Source of the DNA: Alcanivorax sp. S6407
Lineage (GTDB): Bacteria > Pseudomonadota > Gammaproteobacteria > Pseudomonadales > Alcanivoracaceae
Reading direction: 5' to 3'
Assembly (NCBI RefSeq): GCF_023016115.1
Contig: NZ_JALKBH010000001.1
Location: 558,001 to 622,000, forward strand
Length of the DNA: 64,000 nucleotides
Shown here one piece after another: positions 1 through 6,414 of this stretch. Within the stretch, counting starts at the first letter, position 1. Each line of letters begins with the position of its first letter. A program made the translations under genes and the position numbers. The notes under the pieces are model-generated. The model was not told the origin of the DNA and did not search any database. It was given only the letters and a program-made list of their open reading frames with translations.

Positions 1-324
1 ATAACCACTTGTCATGGAAATACCATAATAGCGGGCATCCCCACGCGTCCAGCCAGCCGCCGCCGCCGCCGCCGAAGGAGCCGAGCCGGTCAACTCGGCA
101 TAGCTTGTGGGGGCCATTCGGAAGCTGAAGTCATCAAGTACAAACGCCAGGCCGGCACCGGTCACACCGGCCATTTGCTCCTCTTCGAGTTCTACCATCG
201 CATTGGCTAATGGGGCGATCAGCAGACAGAAGAGCGACGAAGCAGCTATAGAGAATGTGTGAGAGCTTTCAGAACTCGGCAGCTGTTTGGTGTACGCCAT
301 GGGTTTTGTCATTTTGAATTTCAT
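1..324 (-). CDS. FilA/DUF6160-like exported protein (partial, runs off window)
   Basis: The frame is open from an ATG at 324 to the window edge (108 codons seen; the C-terminus is missing). An AGGAG ribosome site lies 8 nt upstream of the ATG, and the gene follows the stop of the previous surface-protein gene by only 12 nt, so the two are probably co-transcribed. The N-terminus carries a long signal peptide with a hydrophobic core at residues 24-40 ending in ANA. It is followed by an acidic stretch and the motif GVTGAG (residues 53-58), which the two other FilA-like proteins in this window share. A run of six alanines (near residue 80) is encoded by a GCC tract. The protein is probably a secreted or outer-surface beta-rich protein. 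Its function is unknown. Confidence 0.7.
   Translation of the reverse strand, partial: MKFKMTKPMAYTKQLPSSESSHTFSIAASSLFCLLIAPLANAMVELEEEQMAGVTGAGLAFVLDDFSFRMAPTSYAELTGSAPSAAAAAAGWTRGDARYYGISMTSGY
55..75. repeat. GCC trinucleotide tract in coding sequence
   Basis: About seven GCC units lie inside the partial FilA-like gene and encode its alanine run. The tract is in frame, so loss or gain of a unit would change only the number of alanines. Confidence 0.7.
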
Positions 325-336
325 ATGGCTTCGCTC

Positions 337-3006
337 CTATGGGCACACGGCCAAGCCTGAACACGGAGTTTGCGTTGTCAGGGTAATGGAGGAATAAACA
401 GTCGCAGACGGAATCACCGCAGTTCCCAGTGTTTGATCACCCAACATCATATTGGCCCTGAGTTCCTGGCCTGTGTAGGTACCGTTGTGGTTGTAGTCTG
501 TTACATTCACTCCTGCGAATCCTTCAGTAACCCTGGCTGATGCGGCTCGTCCTATGAGCATATTATTCGCAATAACCAGTTTAGGCTTGTCATCGTCATC
601 TTCCTCGTCGCCACGGATATCAATCATGCCGTTATCAAAGGCGATATCGCCTTCCACATTGGCAAAGCGCCATACCACGTCAGGCCGCCCTGGTTCGCCA
701 AGACTAAGGTAGGCACCATAGCCATTGGTGTTACCGATGCCATCTGTTCCTTGATTGCCATTGGGAGTGCTATTCAGCCCTCCCAGGCGCAAGGCTGCGC
801 TATAGCCGAGGTAGTTTTTGGCATCGTTCCAGGGGCCTTCATACTGACTTGCCACTGCGGTGTCCCAGGTGTCGTTGGGGTTGGAGGGCGAGAAACGCAC
901 ATTGGCCGCCCCTTCCAGATTGAAATTGATCAGGGCACCCTGAACAATTCTTGGGCCAGTGCCATAACCACCGTTATTATCCGGCAGTATCCCGCCGCCA
1001 AAGGTTGCCTTGTAGTGAAAGCGAGTCGCGGGCGAGGTCATGTCTATTCCGCCACTGTAGTAATCCATATCACCAGTGCCATCCTGCTCTTTCAACAGGA
1101 TTCGGGTGTCGTTGGCTGCCAATAGGAAGCTGCTATTGAGAAAGCCAATTCCCATGGCATCGCGGGTTTCGCCATAGTTTCCGTCACCGTCGATATTGGT
1201 GTCCGCAATCATCAGGTGGGTGCCGTGGTCCCAATTAGAACCTTGGTGCAGGAAGTCAGTTTCATCAAAGGTCTGAGACATGACCATGAGATCAGCGATG
1301 ATACCGTTATTCTCGTTAGCGGTATTGCCGCCGGGATAGAGGTAAATATTGGCATCTACGTTAGCGAGGGCGTAGATCAAGCCCCAATCTACGTTGCGTT
1401 CTTTTGCGGGAATCAGGTCGCCGGCACCATCTCGAACCAGAAGGCGTACATTACGGGAAAATGCCTGCAGCTGCGCATCGCGCATGTAGATGGCCAGGCC
1501 GCCCGTTGAATCTGTGCCACTATGTCGCAAATTTGCAGCATAAGCATTGCCAATATGGCCTGGCGTCAGATTGATAAACTGACTGCTATTGCCTGTACAG
1601 GTCGCAGCCGGGCCGTTATAGGCAAAGCCCCAGCAAAAGCCCCCTGGCCCTTGATCGCCATTGATAGCGTCTAGCGCGATTAACGGGAAATGGAATGAGG
1701 AGGGTTTGATATGCAGGTTGTTGGCATAGGGGTAATCCGCCTCATTACCGTAGGTGCGCTCACCCCAGAAAGTCCAGTTACCAAGCTCGAAGTTGATGCG
1801 TGATTTGTCTTTGCCAGATGCACAAACACCGCCTGGGCAAACATCAGAGGCCTCCCCCAAACGCCAGCGGAATTCCAGATCTGCATCACCTATTTGCGCG
1901 GCTTCGGCACGGTCTACAAATTCCCAACCCCCGCCAAAATGCAAGCCACCGGACTTGTTGGCAACGTCGTAAATAATATGTTCCCCATAGTCGGACGCGA
2001 GCGTTTCTGTGCCATACCAAGTACCACCTGGGCGCCAATATAGCTCGACATCTTTCGCGCTGCCAAGCCAGCCGAAATGCATGACACCACGGCTATTATC
2101 CGTGATGACAAAATCCTCTGATTCATCATGAGCACCTGGACCTGGATCTTTGTAGAGATATTCGAAGTCCAGAGCCAACTTAATGATATCGGCTTCTGTG
2201 AGGGTGCGACCAGTCTCAGGAATTGTATCCCAAGCGCCACCGTAGCCCGTACGCCAGATCACCCCTTTCTCATCAATACCCAAGGTGCCTTCGCTCATCT
2301 CCCACATGGCATGCAAATCGTGCATGACCATTTCTGGGCCGCCGGAGATCTGGTTATAGAAAAGGTTGGCATATTGACCATTAAGGCCCACCTCACCTTT
2401 CAAATAAGCCTTGCCATATTCTGCATCAAACAAACCACGGTTACGGATGGTCATTTCCATTGCTGCATCCAGCGCAAAAGCACCAAAAGAGCGGGATTGA
2501 GCGGTAGCGGATTGAGATGTGGGAATGCCTAATGCAGCAGCCTCCAGACGAACACGATCAACTCCAATGTAATACTGCATTATCGGAGGACCGTACACAT
2601 TCGGGTCTGAGCTTATCAGCTCTTTACCAACATTCAGTGTTTGGGTCAGAGTTACAGGACTGCCACCAACGGTGGAGCCGGTTTGGTTAACGCTACGGGC
2701 TTTTACGGTATCGAACTGGAGGTGTGCTTCATAAGGTGCATTCACTAGCGGATCGTAATCTTCAACGGTAGTGAGTACAGGATCCAGCTGCGCATCATAA
2801 CCCTGAACCCTGACATCATTTTTCCAATTGATACTATCAGCAGACCAACCATCGTTGGGGGTTTGAATGATCACAGTGAGTCCATCACGCCCCGACACTT
2901 CAGACATAGAGTCGTCCGTCATTGGCGTGAGCGCCTGAGACTGGATAGCCCCAAGTGTAAGGGTCGCTGCCAACAACAAGTTGGAAGGTAGGAAGTTGCG
3001 ACGCAC
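337..3006 (-). CDS. Large FilA/DUF6160-like exported surface protein (889 aa)
   Basis: I chose the GTG at 3006 because it has a GAGG site 5 nt upstream and gives a clean 25-residue Sec signal peptide (VRRN, then a leucine-rich core, ending SQA). A longer frame back to 3102 has no ribosome site and a cysteine-rich leader. The mature protein starts LTPMTDDSMSEVSGRDG, which matches the start of the FilA-like protein encoded at 20867-21856. The remainder is rich in Gly, Asn, Asp and aromatic residues, with many short beta-prone stretches and no transmembrane helix. It contains an acidic patch EEDDDD near residue 800 and a DYNHNG segment close to the C-terminus. This suggests a large secreted or cell-surface beta-structured protein, possibly Ca-binding. 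I do not recognise an enzymatic motif. Confidence 0.75.
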   Translation of the reverse strand: MRRNFLPSNLLLAATLTLGAIQSQALTPMTDDSMSEVSGRDGLTVIIQTPNDGWSADSINWKNDVRVQGYDAQLDPVLTTVEDYDPLVNAPYEAHLQFDTVKARSVNQTGSTVGGSPVTLTQTLNVGKELISSDPNVYGPPIMQYYIGVDRVRLEAAALGIPTSQSATAQSRSFGAFALDAAMEMTIRNRGLFDAEYGKAYLKGEVGLNGQYANLFYNQISGGPEMVMHDLHAMWEMSEGTLGIDEKGVIWRTGYGGAWDTIPETGRTLTEADIIKLALDFEYLYKDPGPGAHDESEDFVITDNSRGVMHFGWLGSAKDVELYWRPGGTWYGTETLASDYGEHIIYDVANKSGGLHFGGGWEFVDRAEAAQIGDADLEFRWRLGEASDVCPGGVCASGKDKSRINFELGNWTFWGERTYGNEADYPYANNLHIKPSSFHFPLIALDAINGDQGPGGFCWGFAYNGPAATCTGNSSQFINLTPGHIGNAYAANLRHSGTDSTGGLAIYMRDAQLQAFSRNVRLLVRDGAGDLIPAKERNVDWGLIYALANVDANIYLYPGGNTANENNGIIADLMVMSQTFDETDFLHQGSNWDHGTHLMIADTNIDGDGNYGETRDAMGIGFLNSSFLLAANDTRILLKEQDGTGDMDYYSGGIDMTSPATRFHYKATFGGGILPDNNGGYGTGPRIVQGALINFNLEGAANVRFSPSNPNDTWDTAVASQYEGPWNDAKNYLGYSAALRLGGLNSTPNGNQGTDGIGNTNGYGAYLSLGEPGRPDVVWRFANVEGDIAFDNGMIDIRGDEEDDDDKPKLVIANNMLIGRAASARVTEGFAGVNVTDYNHNGTYTGQELRANMMLGDQTLGTAVIPSATVYSSITLTTQTPCSGLAVCP

Positions 3007-3199
3007 GTTGACCTCGGTGTTTTTTGTTATTTGCTGGCAGCAAACATTCCCTGCCTGGCAGTTTTGGTCATCTTTAATCGCAAGACTACACACGGCAACC
3101 ACCTATCGCAACACTTGTTAACAGAAACAATACAGAATGGCAGGATGATAATTTCAAGAATTTCAGTGCGTTAGCACAGGGACACCCTCCCACCAACGA

Positions 3200-3214
3200 A
3201 AAGTGCACATTTGT
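3200..3214. promoter_or_regulatory. Direct-repeat operator candidate, copy 1
   Basis: The sequence AAAGTGCACATTTGT occurs here and again at 3245-3259. The two copies are offset by 45 bp, about four helical turns. The core GTGCAC is palindromic. The position, about 200 bp upstream of the 889-aa surface-protein gene, suggests a regulator binding site; the regulator is unknown. Confidence 0.45.
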
Positions 3215-3244
3215 GCTCAATAGCAAGGCAATACTTCCGTTACC

Positions 3245-3259
3245 AAAGTGCACATTTGT
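3245..3259. promoter_or_regulatory. Direct-repeat operator candidate, copy 2
   Basis: Second exact copy of AAAGTGCACATTTGT, 45 bp from the first, in the same orientation. Confidence 0.45.
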
Positions 3260-3519
3260 CGATTTAGCGTCTATCCAGAAGTCTGGAAGGGGCGAAATTC
3301 AAGCTCATTGAGCGTTTATTGGCCACAGGGATTAGTCACCACCAACCTTTAGCCTAATTTTCCTATAGAAAGCAGGCCTGTTGCAGAATCAGGGGCTGGG
3401 CGGGCTTCTGGGGGGGATGGATGAAGCTTATTTGAGGTTCCGAGGGTGCCAGAGGGCCAGAACACCCTGGGTTAGAGCCATGGTGCCAGTTTTGAATCCC
3501 TCCTGGTTGAGCAGGCTGT

Positions 3520-3548
3520 ATTTTCGCGTGCAAGCACGCTCCCACAGG
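3520..3548. repeat. REP element
   Basis: The palindromic core CGCGTGCAAGCACGCT is followed by CCCACAG. It belongs to the same family as the REPs near 4850, 6211, 6327, 23353 and 24187. Confidence 0.7.
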
Positions 3549-3562
3549 GTGGGCCTTTTGAG

Positions 3563-3705
3563 GGCAGGAATGGCGGAGATCGGCTGGCGCCGATTTCCGC
3601 CCTACCCGTTCTTTTGGCGTTACCTAGAAACAGTCGCCGGGGATGCGGACATTGCCTTCCATCAGGACACGAGCGCTGCGGCTCATCCTGGACTTGGTGG
3701 CTGTC
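3563..3705. repeat. 143-bp direct repeat, left copy (prpF 3' end duplicate)
   Basis: This copy aligns without gaps to 4922-5064 with about seven mismatches. It contains the last ~27 codons of prpF, its stop codon and the GGCGGAGAT...ATTTCCGCC inverted repeat that follows. Together the two copies flank the nucleotidyltransferase gene pair. Confidence 0.85.
3624..3705 (-). pseudogene. Truncated duplicate of the prpF C-terminal end
   Basis: On the minus strand this segment encodes the last residues of PrpF, ending PGDCF, with a TAG stop where the intact gene has TAA. It is a fragment without a start and is not expected to be functional. It is the coding part of the left copy of the 143-bp repeat. 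Confidence 0.75.
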
Positions 3706-3776
3706 ACAATCTACACCTGATAAGGGCATTAATTTGCATTACCAGTGACGTCGGGAGCGCAATTGAGACCTTACTG

Positions 3777-4499
3777 TCAGGGAGCAAGTCGCCGTGAATC
3801 AAGCCAGGATCGAGGCATATTCGTGGTTAGCCTTTTCGCTAACGGTTGCTGAATTTTCATTTCTTCTGCCATCCGAGCCTGGGTGGCGGGAGGATCTTCC
3901 ATTAGCTTTTGTAAGGCGCTGGCGAGGCTTTGCAAAACCACCTGCTCACCGTACTGTTGATACGCAGATTGCCAAGCTTGCTCGCCAACGTCGCCCCAAC
4001 ACTCCCTCATCATCAAGAGATCGACAATGTCTTTCAGGCCGTCACGGTAACGATCCGCATTGGCTAGCAGCTTTGTGGTAAAGCAACTCTCCCGGGAGAC
4101 GACAGACAGAGGGAACAGCGAATTATCGGCGTCTCCAGTGATGTCGTCACTGTCGAAATGAATGATTTCCAGCTTTATGGGCCGTCCCGCACCGTCCAGG
4201 ATGCTGCGTATGGCATCTCTGTCTGCACGTATCTCACGCCCTTTGAACAAGGCCGGCTCACAATCGGGACGGAATAATGCCCCGAAGCTGTTCTGGGTTA
4301 TGGAGGAACGGGCGGCCCGGTAAGCGTCTTTTCCCACACAGAACAAATCGATGTCGACGGATTCCCGGTATTCTCCCAACTCCAGAGCGATTCGGGTGCC
4401 ACCACCAAACAGAATATTGTTCTGGGCCAGAAAACCCGAATCAAACCCTTTCAGGATCTCCCAGATGACCTGATGATGGGGCCGGGTTGGCGTCAGCAT
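3777..4499 (-). CDS. Nucleotidyltransferase, AbiEii/AbiGii toxin-like (240 aa)
   Basis: The protein shows the minimal nucleotidyltransferase signature: a GGGTRIAL loop at about residues 32-39, followed by ESVDIDLF carrying the paired metal-binding aspartates. SFTTKLLANADRY and DIVDLLMM occur later, as in AbiEii-type proteins. Proteins of this family act as toxins in abortive-infection or type IV toxin-antitoxin pairs and transfer nucleotides to tRNA or other targets. The start overlaps the stop of the small upstream gene (shared ATGCTGA), which implies translational coupling. The pair lies between two direct copies of the prpF 3' end, suggesting insertion by recombination. The family assignment is good; toxicity and target are inference. 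Confidence 0.75.
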   Translation of the reverse strand: MLTPTRPHHQVIWEILKGFDSGFLAQNNILFGGGTRIALELGEYRESVDIDLFCVGKDAYRAARSSITQNSFGALFRPDCEPALFKGREIRADRDAIRSILDGAGRPIKLEIIHFDSDDITGDADNSLFPLSVVSRESCFTTKLLANADRYRDGLKDIVDLLMMRECWGDVGEQAWQSAYQQYGEQVVLQSLASALQKLMEDPPATQARMAEEMKIQQPLAKRLTTNMPRSWLDSRRLAP

Positions 4500-4708
4500 G
4501 CGGCCAGCATTACTCCATGGCCATGCTTATGCTTGAGCTGGGCAATCAGCTGCTTTTCAGCCGTGTCGAGCCGCGTCTGGTCTACAAACCGCCAGCGGGT
4601 CTCGTAGAGGGCAAACGCTTTCTCCGGGGCAATAAAGCGACCGGCATGATCCCACATGATGAGATCAAGCTCAGGATAGTGCTTTCTGTCGATCATCGTG
4701 CCAGCCAT
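4493..4708 (-). CDS. Small partner protein of the nucleotidyltransferase (71 aa)
   Basis: This 71-residue frame starts at an ATG with an AGGGG site about 9 nt upstream. It ends in the ATGCTGA overlap with the nucleotidyltransferase gene. The sequence is soluble and charged, with YPELDLIMWD near the start and a basic His-rich end (KHKHGHG). No DNA-binding motif is obvious. Its position as the first gene of a coupled pair is typical of an antitoxin or accessory subunit, but its short length and lack of a winged helix differ from AbiEi-type antitoxins. The function is therefore open. Confidence 0.6.
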   Translation of the reverse strand: MAGTMIDRKHYPELDLIMWDHAGRFIAPEKAFALYETRWRFVDQTRLDTAEKQLIAQLKHKHGHGVMLAAC

Positions 4709-4840
4709 ATGGCAGCCCCTGAGATGCGTTTGATGTGGTCATTTTATCAGCAGCGGTTCGCTAGCAGCAAATCTTGTGTATCCATGAGGAGAAGGACCAC
4801 GAGCGGCTAATGCTGTTCACTTTCGTCGTGATTCTGGTTA

Positions 4841-4870
4841 CTTGTGGGAGGCTGCTTGCAAGCGAAGGGG
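4841..4870. repeat. REP element
   Basis: GTGGGAGGCTGCTTGCAAGCGAAG has the same REP core as the elements near the transposase gene at 23680. It lies in the gap between the small partner gene and prpF. Confidence 0.65.
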
Positions 4871-4921
4871 TTGAGTGGGTTTTTTCGCGGTGGAACCACC
4901 GCTCCTGCAAACCGGGGATTT

Positions 4922-5064
4922 GGCAGGAATGGCGGAAATCGGCTGGCGCCGATTTCCGCCCTACCCGTTCTTTTGACGCTACTTAGAAACAGTCGCCGGG
5001 GATGCGGACGTTGCCTTCCATCAGGACACGAGCGCTGCGGCTCATGCTGGCCTTGGTGGCTGTC
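4922..5064. repeat. 143-bp direct repeat, right copy (native prpF end)
   Basis: This is the copy that belongs to the intact prpF gene. It includes the inverted repeat at about 4931-4960 (GGCGGAAATCGGC facing GCCGATTTCCGCC), which lies just after the stop codon and could end or protect the prp transcript. Confidence 0.85.
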
Positions 5065-6161
5065 CACTGACCGTTCTCTTCCTTGGCGCCGGCGCCGACG
5101 CGCAGGGTGCCGGAGGGGTGGCCGAAGGTGACGCTGTCACGCTCGCCGCCGCCGGCTGCCAGATTCACCAGGGTGCCCGGAACCGCTGAGGCGCTGGCGA
5201 TGGCTACGGCCGCGGTGCCCATCATGGCGTGGTGCAGCTTGCCCATGGACAGAGCGCGCACCAGCAGGTCGATATCACCCTCGTCGATCTGCTTGCCGCT
5301 GGAGGCCGCGTAGGCTTTCGGCTTGGAGACGAACGCCACTTTCGGGGTGTGCTGGCGGGCTTCCGCTTCTTCGATGTTCTCGATCAGGCCCATGCGCTTG
5401 GCGCCGTAGGCCCGGATGGTCTCGAACATGGCCAGGGCTTCCTTGTTTTCGTTGATGTCGCCCTGCAGCTCGGTACCGGTGTAACCGATATCTTCTGCGT
5501 TGACGAAAACGGTAGGAATGCCGGCATTGATCATGGTGGCCGGGAAGGTGCCCACGCCGGGGACTTCCAGCTCATCCACCACATTGCCGGTGGGGAACAT
5601 GGCGCCCTCCCCGTCTGCCGGATCCATGAAGTCCACCTGCACTTCTGCCGCCGGGAAGGTCACGCCGTCCAACTCGAAGTCGCCGGTTTCCTGTACTTCA
5701 CCATTGGTGATGGGGACATGGGCAACGATGGTTTTTTCGATGTTGACCTGCCAGATACGGACTACGGCGATGCCGTTTTCCGGGATGCGATCAGCGGCGA
5801 CCAGGCCGTTGCTGATGGCGAAGGAGCCGACGGCCGCGGTCAGGTTGCCGCAGTTGCCACTCCAGTCCACGAACGGCTTGTCGATGGAGACCTGGCCGAA
5901 CAGGTAATCCACGTCGTGGTCAGCCTTTTCGCTCTTGGCCAGGATCACGGTCTTGCTGGTGCTTGACGTTGCGCCGCCCATGCCGTCGGTTTGCTTGCCG
6001 TACGGATCCGGGCTGCCGATGACGCGCAGCAGGATCTTGTCACGGGCTGCGCCTGGGACCTGGGCCACTTCGGGCAGGTCTTTCAGGCTGAAGAATACGC
6101 CCTTGCTCGTGCCGCCACGCATGTAGGTGGCGGCGATTTTAATCTGTGGTGCATGAGCCAT
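4983..6161 (-). CDS. prpF: 2-methylaconitate cis-trans isomerase PrpF
   Basis: PrpF isomerises the 2-methylaconitate formed by AcnD so that it can enter the rest of the methylcitrate cycle. The protein (392 aa, normal family length) has the N-terminal TYMRGGTSKGVFF segment and the GNCGNL motif typical of this diaminopimelate-epimerase-like fold. The ATG at 6161 has an AAAGGAG site 7 nt upstream. It is the last gene of the prp operon, 253 bp after acnD. That gap holds REP pairs and a terminator-like hairpin. A 143-bp copy of its 3' end is found again 1.36 kb downstream. Confidence 0.93.
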   Translation of the reverse strand: MAHAPQIKIAATYMRGGTSKGVFFSLKDLPEVAQVPGAARDKILLRVIGSPDPYGKQTDGMGGATSSTSKTVILAKSEKADHDVDYLFGQVSIDKPFVDWSGNCGNLTAAVGSFAISNGLVAADRIPENGIAVVRIWQVNIEKTIVAHVPITNGEVQETGDFELDGVTFPAAEVQVDFMDPADGEGAMFPTGNVVDELEVPGVGTFPATMINAGIPTVFVNAEDIGYTGTELQGDINENKEALAMFETIRAYGAKRMGLIENIEEAEARQHTPKVAFVSKPKAYAASSGKQIDEGDIDLLVRALSMGKLHHAMMGTAAVAIASASAVPGTLVNLAAGGGERDSVTFGHPSGTLRVGAGAKEENGQWTATKASMSRSARVLMEGNVRIPGDCF

Positions 6162-6175
6162 GGTATTGCTCCTTT

Positions 6176-6208
6176 AAAAAAACCCCGGCGGTGGTACCGG
6201 CGGGGTTG
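6176..6208 (-). terminator. Terminator-like hairpin directly before prpF
   Basis: On the minus strand a GC-rich stem (AACCCCGCCGG facing CCGGGGTT, around a short GTACCA-type loop) runs straight into a T-tract and then the prpF ribosome site AAAGGAG. It could be an attenuator between acnD and prpF or a 3' stabiliser of the upstream message. It is seen in sequence only. Confidence 0.5.
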
Positions 6209-6210
6209 GA

Positions 6211-6296
6211 TTTTCGCGTGCAAGCACGCTCCTACAGAAATCTAGCTGTAGGAGTCTGCCTGCAGACGATCTTTTCGCCTGCAGGCAGGCTCCTAC
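6211..6296. repeat. REP cluster between acnD and prpF
   Basis: One REP (core CGCGTGCAAGCACGCT, 6215-6231) is followed by a head-to-head pair at 6247-6296. In the pair, GTAGGAGTCTGCCTGCAG faces CTGCAGGCAGGCTCCTAC, making a REPIN-like inverted repeat. Confidence 0.75.
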
Positions 6297-6326
6297 GGAA
6301 GTCATTGCAGGGAGAGGCCGTCGTTT

Positions 6327-6376
6327 GTGGGAGCGTGCTTGCACGCGAATATTCGTTTGCAAGCAAACTCCCACAA
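6327..6376. repeat. REPIN-like pair after acnD
   Basis: GTGGGAGCGTGCTTGCACGCGAA is followed at once by an inverted partner, TTCGTTTGCAAGCAAACTCCC. The pair can fold into one long hairpin in RNA, 39 bp past the acnD stop. Confidence 0.75.
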
Positions 6377-6414
6377 GGACCGGTGTTTTAAGCCAGTCCC
6401 ACAAGGACTTCCCC

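Larger units (their letters stand above)
3007..3562. other. Gene-free region upstream of the large surface-protein gene
   Basis: This 556-bp stretch holds the presumed promoter of the 889-aa gene (minus strand), two copies of a 15-bp near-palindrome at 3200-3214 and 3245-3259, and a REP element at about 3520-3548. The short open frames here have no supported start or recognisable product. Confidence 0.6.

Noticed and set aside
3472-3729. 85-codon minus frame sharing sequence with a frame at 4807-5067
   Set aside because: Both are an out-of-frame reading of the duplicated prpF end, not a gene family.
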